Part shown: positions 22,907-29,980 of the stretch, piece by piece | Numbering within the stretch: the first letter of the stretch is position 1 | Layout: each line of letters starts with the position of its first letter | Assembly (NCBI GenBank): GCA_964502785.1 | Contig: CAZCXW010000010.1 | Location: 1 to 32,009, forward strand | DNA from: JAGVYE01 sp964502785 | GTDB taxonomy: Archaea > Nanobdellota > Nanobdellia > Woesearchaeales > GW2011-AR9 | Length of the DNA: 32,009 bases | Direction of reading: 5' to 3' | Notes under the pieces: generated by a model | Seen by the model: the letters and a program-made list of their open reading frames with translations, nothing else | What the model was told of the DNA's origin: nothing | The model's database searches: none | Program-made: the position numbers and the translations under genes

Positions 22907-25747
22907 CTAAACTGTAGTAGAATTAGCTGGTGCAGATACATACACTTTATTTTCCTGATTACAATCGTAATCAACTTTCCATGTGACAATCCGTAATCCC
23001 GTAAAATCGCGACGCTCGTCAAACTTTTGGAAACATTTTAAATCATGCCCATCGGTAAAGAAAAGCCGGGTAAACATTCCCGCAACTTGTAAAGGATCGG
23101 CAAGCATGACTTTATGACCTTCACCTTGCGGCACGACGAGCATGGAAAAGCCGGTTGTTTTTCCTTCAAAAGTCCTTTGTATTACACCCTCGGGAGATAC
23201 GTATACAAGGGAAGAGGGTTTAATATTTTCATTGCCTTTAATGTTTACATCCAAAGTCTGTAAGTCAACGGTAAATGTGAATTGGTTTTCCTGTAAAGAG
23301 AGGACACAGCCGATGCTGGATGCTCCAATATTTTGACAAAACTGAAAATGTGCAAGATAACCCGGCCAGGGAGCTATCCAACGGTCAGGATTCGCCGTTT
23401 TGATTTCGGTATGAAGTTGGCTTGCTTCTTGCTCAGACAGGCCAAAATTTTCTGTCAAATAGGCAATGGCTTCGGAACCGGCAAGGCCGTGCGTCTTTTG
23501 ATACATTTGAGCGCGGGCAAAATCCCAAGCGCCGAAATGCCCCCAGACACCGGATTTGCTGACCATATCTTCTGAAGTAATAAAATAATTGGGGAGAAGA
23601 TCTTCACAATGAGTATATTCGATTATTTCTTGCGCCTGAGCAGCAGTAAGACCTTTTCCCAGGTATAACTTGAGAGCCGCAGTTCGATCCAGAAGGAGCG
23701 CTTCTTTGACTGTTCTAATGGAGAGAAGTTCATCTTCTAAAAATTCTTGAAGCTTATGCGGAGCGAGTTCCTGACGGCAATTGAGCATGCGTAAGATACC
23801 AATCGCTTCTTTTTCATTATCTGTAAGAAGGGCCCTGCCTACCCAATGGATGCGATCGCCTTGATCTCCTCCATCAAAAGTGACGCGGCGTTCGGCGATG
23901 GATTGAAACCAATGCCCAAAGTCCCACCAGGAAGTAATAATCGAATCAGCTGTATCTTCTTTAATTTTTATTAATGCACCGTACCATGCATCATTAAAAT
24001 GAGGAATTTGGCTTTCACTTATTTTCTGCGCAATGGATAAAGGACTAAGTATAATTAAAAAAAAAGCTGCAAGAATAACAATGCTGGATACCGTTCTTGG
24101 TAAATGAATATGCTGACTAATCCAAACGCTGCCTTTCTGATAAATAATGCCTAAAGCGATACCCAAAGCCAAAGAAAATGGAGCTGCGGCAAGCACAGAA
24201 AAACGAACTCCTTTCGTAAAAGCATAAGCAGTGGCTATTAACCAAATAGTTAATAAGAAAAATTGTAAAAAGTGGCGTTCCTTAACACCCTTATTTTCCT
24301 GTTTCATTAACGTGAAAAGAATACCAATAACCGCAAGGAAAGCTAAGAATTCTCCCCCCATCTGTTCAATGATACTGCGAAATGAAGTGGTGTTAAACTC
24401 AGCAACAGTAGTGAGAACATTAGGCCAAATCGTTTTCACGCCAACGGTTTTAATTTCAATAAAACGAAGAGGCCGGGCAATAACGCGCGAAAAAATGCTA
24501 TAACTCTGAAACCAGGAAACAAATATTGCAGAAGAAATGAGGAATGTACTGAAAATCGTCAGCTGCTGCTTGAGGTAAGCGCTTTTGATAAATTCTAAGA
24601 TGGCGCTTTTTAAGTTATATTTATGCTGATGAATTGTTACAGCAAAGGCGGTAAAAATGGTGAGAAAAACCGCTCCAATTATAATAATAAAGGCATGCGA
24701 CCAGCCGCTCCACGCAACAGCATAAATACCTACACTGAGACCGCCCAGCGAAGCAAAAAGAAGCTTTTGTTTAAGATTTTTGGCAAAATAAGCCTCAATA
24801 TAAAACCAAGCGATAAGCAAAGGCATGAGAACATTGTAAACATCGGTATCGGAAAAACCACCAGGAGTGCGACCCAGCAAAGGCCCGTTAATAGCGAGAA
24901 ATAAAGCCGCAAAAAAGCCACCGACATTGCCAGCAATTCTTCGCCCCAGAAAAAAAATGGGAATCATGGCGAAGGCTATCAAAATCACAGGAATAAAGAA
25001 AAAAGCCCTCTGAAGAGTTATCTTATTATTAAAAAAATGAACAATCTTAAATAAATAAGCTCCGATGTAAGGATTTAAATTTTTATTGACAACTTTATCA
25101 AGACGCCCATCCCGTAAAGAATATGTAGATTCGCCTTTTTCATTTATTTTATCACCCAAGTGGCCGTGACGCAGATAATTCCGTGCTTCGCTAAACCAGA
25201 GGTAGGTGTCAATCTCCAGTAAATAGGTATCGCCGTTTTCATCCTTAAGCTGATTTTTGAATTGTTGTGAAGTTTGTTTGATCTGCTGATCAATTAATTC
25301 TTTATTTTGTTCTATATATTTTTGCAATTCTTGGCTAATGAGAACATCTTTATTGCGCTGCGGCAAGTTGGGATACTGCCGTTCCACATCACCGGTAATC
25401 TGCCGCTCATAAAAATTGAGAACGCTATCTTTAGCCCAATTATCAGTGATAGGCAATGATGAAGGCATCATGCGAAAATAAGTTGAAACTGAAATGGCAA
25501 TGAGAATACAAACAAGCGGAATTAGCCATTTTGCATTGTTCTTAATCCAAGCCGTAGCTTGGCGAGTATCTTTTGAGAGCAAAGAACCGTCTTTTTCCTT
25601 TCTTTTTTTTAAATTGTGAAAGAAAACTTTTCCTTTTTCTTTCCAGGCTTTAAAATCGAGAGGGATTGACTCATCTTTCTTTTCCTGCAGTTGAGAATGA
25701 ACTAAAGAATCCTGTTTTCCTGCGGCTGAATTATCTGTTTGTTCCAT
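22907..25747 (-). CDS. aglB: Oligosaccharyltransferase catalytic subunit (AglB/STT3)
   Basis: This 946-residue membrane enzyme transfers lipid-linked glycans to asparagine in NxS/T sequons outside the cell. A charged cytoplasmic N-terminus (1-72) precedes the first span near 74-90. The first acidic site is D180 (EIDTYLWFSEARNYL), the second DxD is D300/D302 (SDTDVYN), the TIxE/SVSE-type loop is TVAE (447-450), and the family signature WWDFG is at 607-611. About a dozen hydrophobic spans lie between 74 and 575, followed by a soluble C-terminal domain. ATG 25747 is chosen; the frame stays open to 25879 but that extension is cysteine- and arginine-rich and unlike the family. A minus-strand TATA box (TTTATAAAA, 25816-25824) implies a leader of about 45 bases. 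It is divergent from the RNase J gene. Confidence 0.93.
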   Translation of the reverse strand: MEQTDNSAAGKQDSLVHSQLQEKKDESIPLDFKAWKEKGKVFFHNLKKRKEKDGSLLSKDTRQATAWIKNNAKWLIPLVCILIAISVSTYFRMMPSSLPITDNWAKDSVLNFYERQITGDVERQYPNLPQRNKDVLISQELQKYIEQNKELIDQQIKQTSQQFKNQLKDENGDTYLLEIDTYLWFSEARNYLRHGHLGDKINEKGESTYSLRDGRLDKVVNKNLNPYIGAYLFKIVHFFNNKITLQRAFFFIPVILIAFAMIPIFFLGRRIAGNVGGFFAALFLAINGPLLGRTPGGFSDTDVYNVLMPLLIAWFYIEAYFAKNLKQKLLFASLGGLSVGIYAVAWSGWSHAFIIIIGAVFLTIFTAFAVTIHQHKYNLKSAILEFIKSAYLKQQLTIFSTFLISSAIFVSWFQSYSIFSRVIARPLRFIEIKTVGVKTIWPNVLTTVAEFNTTSFRSIIEQMGGEFLAFLAVIGILFTLMKQENKGVKERHFLQFFLLTIWLIATAYAFTKGVRFSVLAAAPFSLALGIALGIIYQKGSVWISQHIHLPRTVSSIVILAAFFLIILSPLSIAQKISESQIPHFNDAWYGALIKIKEDTADSIITSWWDFGHWFQSIAERRVTFDGGDQGDRIHWVGRALLTDNEKEAIGILRMLNCRQELAPHKLQEFLEDELLSIRTVKEALLLDRTAALKLYLGKGLTAAQAQEIIEYTHCEDLLPNYFITSEDMVSKSGVWGHFGAWDFARAQMYQKTHGLAGSEAIAYLTENFGLSEQEASQLHTEIKTANPDRWIAPWPGYLAHFQFCQNIGASSIGCVLSLQENQFTFTVDLQTLDVNIKGNENIKPSSLVYVSPEGVIQRTFEGKTTGFSMLVVPQGEGHKVMLADPLQVAGMFTRLFFTDGHDLKCFQKFDERRDFTGLRIVTWKVDYDCNQENKVYVSAPANSTTV

Positions 25748-25893
25748 GTGAAAATGATAATTGATTTCAGAAGAGCGAACACACCAAACTCCCCTGCATC
25801 GCCAAACAGGATTCCTTTTATAAAGTTTGTTATGCTGGGATACTCGAAAGAAAATTATTGGAGGATGAAACATAAACATATTTACGCCAAACC

Positions 25894-25902
25894 TTTTTAA
25901 AC
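25894..25902 (+). promoter_or_regulatory. TATA-like box for the RNase J gene
   Basis: TTTTTAAAC is centred about 26 bases upstream of the ATG at 25924, indicating a leaderless transcript. Confidence 0.4.
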
Positions 25903-25923
25903 CAATAAATAACTACTAGGATT

Positions 25924-27258
25924 ATGCCGATTGAAATATGTTCCATCAGCGGTTTTTCTAAAACAGAAGGCAATTCTGTGGCCATTAAAATTAATGATGA
26001 AGTAGTCATCTTGGACATGGGGTTAAGCATGGAAGATTACATTAAATACACCGAAGATCGGGAAGATATCAGCGCGAAAAGTTATCCTCAGCTTCTGAAG
26101 GTAAATGCCGTGCCTAATTATAATTATATTGGGGATTGGAAAAAAAGAGTGAGAGCAATTATTCCCAGCCACGGGCATTTAGATCACGTCGGAGCGATTC
26201 CATTTGGAGCTAAATTGTTCCCGGAAGCACCCATAATTTCGACCCCTTATACGATAGAAGTTTTAAAAACAATTCTTGCAGATGAAAAGATTACTATTCC
26301 TAACAAATTTATTACCCAAGATTTAAACACATCCTATAAACTTTCAGATACAATTACAATTGAGTTTGTGAATGTGACTCATTCCATACCGCACACAGCG
26401 ATTGTGGTATTGCATACACCGTATGGAAAAATAGTATATGCTAACGATTTTAAATTGGATGATACGCCCACGCTGGGAAAAAAGCCTAACTATCAGCGCC
26501 TGCGACAAATCGGGGAAGAAGGAGTTTCCTTATTAATCATGAATTGTCTTTATGCCCATGAGCCTAAAAAATGCCCTTCAGAAGCAGTGGCAAAACAAAT
26601 GTTAAAAGAAGTTATGCTCGGAACTAACAGCGAAGGAAAAGCGATGATTGTGACCACTTTTTCTTCTCATATTGCCCGCCTCAAAAGTATTATTGAACTG
26701 GGGGAAAAATTAGAACGGAAAATTGTTTTTTTTGGAAGATCGTTGGATAAATATGTGCGCGCGGCAGAAAGACTTGATTTAGTGAAGTTTACAAATAATA
26801 TTAAATTAGTGCGGCACTGGGATAAAACAAATAAAATTCTGCGGCGAATACAAAAGGAAGGAAAGGATAAATATCTTATTGTCTGCACAGGACATCAAGG
26901 AGAGCCACGCTCTATATTGATGCAGATGGCACAAAATGGCTTTGATTTTCAATTTGCGCCTGGCGATATCGTGATTTTCAGCTGCCAAGTAATACCTGTA
27001 GAAATAAATAAACAAAATAGAGAGAAATTGGAAGCAACGCTTCGCACTCATAATGTAAGGATTTTCAGAGATGTCCATGTTTCAGGCCACGGAGCACGGG
27101 AAGATGAGCGGGATTTAATAGAAATGCTGAGACCACAGCATATAATTCCAATCCACGCTGAGAACGAAAAAGCGCGTCTGGTGGCAGAAATGGCCGCGCA
27201 ATTAGGGTATAAGAATACGCACGTGATGCAGGACGGACAAAGAATTACTCTCCAGTAA
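25924..27258 (+). CDS. rnj: Archaeal RNase J (metallo-beta-lactamase/beta-CASP ribonuclease)
   Basis: This 444-residue metallo-beta-lactamase-fold nuclease of the beta-CASP group would be a 5'-3' exoribonuclease acting on cytoplasmic mRNA. The zinc site starts with SHGHLDH (82-88), followed by THSIPHT, the NDFKLD aspartate motif and the C-terminal HVSGHG and IPIHAE histidines. The beta-CASP insertion spans roughly 210-370. Length fits archaeal RNase J, without the long C-terminal domain of bacterial RNase J1. PCNA follows 66 bases later with its own promoter. Confidence 0.9.
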   Translation: MPIEICSISGFSKTEGNSVAIKINDEVVILDMGLSMEDYIKYTEDREDISAKSYPQLLKVNAVPNYNYIGDWKKRVRAIIPSHGHLDHVGAIPFGAKLFPEAPIISTPYTIEVLKTILADEKITIPNKFITQDLNTSYKLSDTITIEFVNVTHSIPHTAIVVLHTPYGKIVYANDFKLDDTPTLGKKPNYQRLRQIGEEGVSLLIMNCLYAHEPKKCPSEAVAKQMLKEVMLGTNSEGKAMIVTTFSSHIARLKSIIELGEKLERKIVFFGRSLDKYVRAAERLDLVKFTNNIKLVRHWDKTNKILRRIQKEGKDKYLIVCTGHQGEPRSILMQMAQNGFDFQFAPGDIVIFSCQVIPVEINKQNREKLEATLRTHNVRIFRDVHVSGHGAREDERDLIEMLRPQHIIPIHAENEKARLVAEMAAQLGYKNTHVMQDGQRITLQ

Positions 27259-27280
27259 ATACTTATTCTATTACAATAAA

Positions 27281-27290
27281 CTTTATAAAG
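27281..27290 (+). promoter_or_regulatory. TATA box for PCNA
   Basis: CTTTATAAAG lies about 40 bases upstream of ATG 27325, so the mRNA would have a short leader of about 15 bases carrying the GGAGTGA ribosome site at 27315-27321. Confidence 0.55.
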
Positions 27291-27324
27291 AAAATCCTGT
27301 TTGAATTTTTTGAGGGAGTGAACT

Positions 27325-28068
27325 ATGAAATTAGTGTTAGCAGAACCTAAATATCTTAAGGAAAGTATTTCAATCATGTCGGAACTGGTCACCGAAGCAA
27401 AATTCCATGTCGGCAAAGATGGTTTGGAACTTATTGCCATGGATCCGGCAAATGTGGCGATGATCATTTTCAAGCTTCTCAGCAGCTCTTTTACGCATTA
27501 TGAAGCAAAAGAAGAGGAAGTGGCCATCAACTTAAATAACTTAAAGCAAATTTTGCGGCGCGCAAAAAGCGATGATACGATAACTTTAGAAACGACAGAA
27601 GAGAATAGTTTAAAGATTCAGCTTAAAAGCAATACCACGCGTTCTTTTTCCATCCCCACGTTAGATCTTGAAGATAAAGAACAGAAAGTCCCGGAGCTGC
27701 AGTTTACGGCAACGGTGACGATGGATTCAGGAGCGCTTACGGAAGCCATCGAAGATGTGAGCGTCGTCGCGGAATCGGTCACTTTTCTGGGAGAAAAAGA
27801 GCAGCTCTTGGTAAAAGCGGAAGGGGATTTGTCAAAAGCGTTTGTGGAAATTAAACAGGATGAAAACACAATCATTAAAGTGAAGGGAGACCAAAAATAC
27901 AAAGCAAAATATTCTTTAGAATATTTGAAGAAAATGATTGCAGGCGCAAAATTAAGCGAGAGTGTTCTTCTCTCATTCAGCACTGATTACCCGTTGCGGC
28001 TGGAATATACATTGCAGGATAGGCTGCAGTTAAGTTTTATTTTAGCGCCGAGAGTTGATAATGATTAA
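27325..28068 (+). CDS. pcn: DNA polymerase sliding clamp PCNA
   Basis: This 247-residue protein matches the PCNA length and two-domain layout. The N-terminal domain includes LKESISIMSELVTEAKFHVGKDG and LELIAMDPANVAMIIFKL (about 44-61), the central DNA-facing basic helix is around NLKQILRRAKSDD, and the interdomain loop is near LDLEDKEQKVPEL (about 123-135). It would form a homotrimeric ring holding polymerase and flap nuclease on DNA. This is strong evidence for an archaeal rather than bacterial source. The ATG at 27325 has a good ribosome site. Confidence 0.97.
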   Translation: MKLVLAEPKYLKESISIMSELVTEAKFHVGKDGLELIAMDPANVAMIIFKLLSSSFTHYEAKEEEVAINLNNLKQILRRAKSDDTITLETTEENSLKIQLKSNTTRSFSIPTLDLEDKEQKVPELQFTATVTMDSGALTEAIEDVSVVAESVTFLGEKEQLLVKAEGDLSKAFVEIKQDENTIIKVKGDQKYKAKYSLEYLKKMIAGAKLSESVLLSFSTDYPLRLEYTLQDRLQLSFILAPRVDND

Positions 28069-28172
28069 GTTCATGACAAATAATATATTTTTTAGGAAAG
28101 AAATGGTTATAAGAGATTAAGAATATTCTTCTTTTAATGTTTTATTGTCAAAGAGGCTTTGAGAGGAGAGAA

Positions 28173-28931
28173 ATGTTGCTAAAAGAGGTTAAAAGATTTG
28201 ACGCTTTTGAAGTTATGTTTTACAGAAACACACTTGCGGATCATCAATTAGAAGTTTCTTGGACAGTTGCAGAACTGCTGCCATACGCGGAGAAAGCTTT
28301 TTCTCCTTATTTTGGAATGAAAGAAAGACGACAAACAATAGTGACAGCACTTGTGCATGATGATGCGGAATTAAGAATGGTGAATGGAGATGTAAATGGG
28401 TATGTAAAATCGAAAATGAGTTCGGAAGAATTGGAGAAATTAAAAATTGATGAAGAACAGGCAATTGAAAAACTGACAAGTGAATTTCCCGAAAAATTAT
28501 ATGGTTTCTGTTATAAAGATTTAATGTTAGCCGCTTCACGGAAGAATACACTTGTATCCCAACTGGTTTCTTATGCAGATAAAATAACTGGTTTCTGTGA
28601 GGTATTGCATGAATTATACGCCGGAAATAGAGATTTTATTGTTGATCCCGTAAACAAAAAGAATCACCCTGGACAATGGTATGTACAAAAGTGCAGAAAA
28701 AGAAAAGAAGAATGGCCATTACTCGAACAACTTTTTCACTATAATCATCCTTTCCTGAACCAACCTCAACAAATTAGACCTGCTGAAATAATCAAAATAG
28801 GTTCTCTACATACAGCCGACTCTATTGTGAAGCCTACTGGTTATCCAATGTATGATCTTTGGAGAGAAGTTATTGCAGGGAGGGGAGGGAAGAAAGGCTT
28901 AGAATTGTTAGTGAAACGGAGGGAGTGTTAA
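28173..28931 (+). CDS. HD-domain metal-dependent hydrolase (YfbR-like)
   Basis: This 252-residue protein has the HD signature H24 (LADHQLEVSW), H62-D63 (ALVHDDAELR) and D136 (SYADKI), a set that binds one metal. The short, all-helical fold and spacing resemble YfbR-type 5'-nucleotidases, which dephosphorylate deoxynucleoside monophosphates, but the substrate is not certain. The region after about 165 is variable and polar. ATG 28173 is preferred because GAGGAG lies about 6 bases upstream. An in-frame ATG at 28137 is possible: it lies about 28 bases after a TATA-like GGTTATAAGA and would be leaderless. Confidence 0.75.
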   Translation: MLLKEVKRFDAFEVMFYRNTLADHQLEVSWTVAELLPYAEKAFSPYFGMKERRQTIVTALVHDDAELRMVNGDVNGYVKSKMSSEELEKLKIDEEQAIEKLTSEFPEKLYGFCYKDLMLAASRKNTLVSQLVSYADKITGFCEVLHELYAGNRDFIVDPVNKKNHPGQWYVQKCRKRKEEWPLLEQLFHYNHPFLNQPQQIRPAEIIKIGSLHTADSIVKPTGYPMYDLWREVIAGRGGKKGLELLVKRREC

Positions 28932-28990
28932 ATTTGTCTGACTTTCTTAATGTCAAAGAAAAATCATATTTTATTCTTTACCACCGCAAT

Positions 28991-29000
28991 CTTTAAATAC
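28991..29000 (+). promoter_or_regulatory. TATA box of the ArsR-copper operon
   Basis: CTTTAAATAC is centred 22 bases before ATG 29017 and 28 before an in-frame ATG at 29023. Either gives an essentially leaderless mRNA. Confidence 0.5.
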
Positions 29001-29008
29001 ATGATAAA

Positions 29009-29024
29009 ATATTCATATGAATAT
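29009..29024. promoter_or_regulatory. Perfect 16-base palindrome over the ArsR start codon (candidate operator)
   Basis: The half-site ATATTCAT is followed directly by its complement. It spans the predicted transcription and translation start of the ArsR gene, as expected for autorepression by an ArsR-family dimer, whose sites commonly have ATTCA/TGAAT-type arms. Confidence 0.5.
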
Positions 29025-29349
29025 GAAATCATATGATGTTGACTTGTGCGATAAAAAAGCGTATAAATTATTTTTTGGCACGTTAGCGAACCAAAGCAGG
29101 TTGAGAATTTTAAATGCGTTGAGAACAGATGCAAAAAATGTGACGGAAATCTGCAGAGAAACTGGTTTTGAGCAAAGCATGGTTTCGCATAACCTTAAGA
29201 TGTTGGAATATCACGGGATGGTGTTCAGGGAAAAAAATGGAAAATTCCGCTATTTCCGCTTGAACAGAAAAACAATTTTGCCTCTCTTAGAATTGATTGA
29301 TGAGCACATGGAAGAGTACTGCTGCAAAATTGCGCGGGGCGAGAGGTAG
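29017..29349 (+). CDS. ArsR-family transcriptional regulator
   Basis: This 110-residue winged helix-turn-helix protein matches the ArsR/SmtB size. The helix-turn-helix is NVTEICRETGFEQSMVSHNLKML (about 41-63), followed by the wing KNGKFRYFRL. Possible metal-binding residues are C11, C46, H97 and the C102-C103 pair near the end. Given the copper-ATPase gene downstream, it probably senses a soft metal and releases the operon promoter, but the metal is inferred. The downstream methyltransferase begins 4 bases after its stop. Confidence 0.88.
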   Translation: MNMKSYDVDLCDKKAYKLFFGTLANQSRLRILNALRTDAKNVTEICRETGFEQSMVSHNLKMLEYHGMVFREKNGKFRYFRLNRKTILPLLELIDEHMEEYCCKIARGER

Positions 29350-29353
29350 GCTT

Positions 29354-29980
29354 ATGGATGTTCCTGTTCCAACAATTCGAAGACGTTATGACCGGTTTTC
29401 TTTCTTTTATAATTTTTTAGAATATCCGCTGGAAAAGGGGTATTATCGACACTGGCGCAAGGATCTTCTGTCGAAAGTGAAAGGAAATGTTTTAGAGCTA
29501 GGTGTAGGCACAGGAAAGAATCTCCCCTATTATAATTATGACACAATCACTTTGACAGCCGTTGATATAAGCCCAAGAATGTTGGAAAAAGCGCGGAAAA
29601 AAGCTGCAAATAAGAAATATCCCGTTAAATTTATCATTTTAGATTCAGAACGATGGCCTTTCTTAGATAAATCATTTGATTCAATTGTCGCAACTTTTGT
29701 CCTTTGCTCCGTTTCCGACCCGAAGAAAGTATTAACGGAGATGAGGAGAGTTTTGAAAAAAAATGGGAAAATATTTCTATTAGAGCATGTCTTGAGTAAA
29801 AATAAGCTTATCGCCCTCTGGCAAAACATTCATAACCCTATAACCAGAACTCTTTTTGGATATAACATCAATCGTGACACAATTCAATTTATGAAAGATA
29901 CCCGATGGAAGATCACGGAAGAAAAAAATCTTGCGTTACGGGATGTCTATAAAATGATTGAGGGGCAAAAAAATGGCTAA
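29354..29980 (+). CDS. Class I SAM-dependent methyltransferase (UbiE/PmtA-like)
   Basis: This 208-residue cytoplasmic methyltransferase has the SAM motif VLELGVGTGKN (46-56), the acidic strand-2 end AVDISPRML, and FDSIVATFVLCSV as motif IV. It resembles the UbiE/phosphatidylethanolamine-methyltransferase group; the acceptor is unknown. ATG 29354 is preferred over upstream in-frame codons because GAGGTAGG precedes it and it follows the ArsR stop. It overlaps the ATPase gene by 8 bases. Its place between a metal sensor and a metal ATPase suggests a role in metal or metalloid response, which is inference. Confidence 0.85.
   Translation: MDVPVPTIRRRYDRFSFFYNFLEYPLEKGYYRHWRKDLLSKVKGNVLELGVGTGKNLPYYNYDTITLTAVDISPRMLEKARKKAANKKYPVKFIILDSERWPFLDKSFDSIVATFVLCSVSDPKKVLTEMRRVLKKNGKIFLLEHVLSKNKLIALWQNIHNPITRTLFGYNINRDTIQFMKDTRWKITEEKNLALRDVYKMIEGQKNG

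Noticed and set aside
24623..24904. Plus-strand open frames inside AglB and other genes
   Set aside because: They lie opposite well-supported coding sequence, have low-complexity or unnatural composition, and lack promoters or homologue-like motifs.
25748..25879. 44-residue N-terminal extension of AglB
   Set aside because: The TATA-like box at 25816-25824 is inside it, and the extension is Cys/Arg/His-rich and unlike the family.
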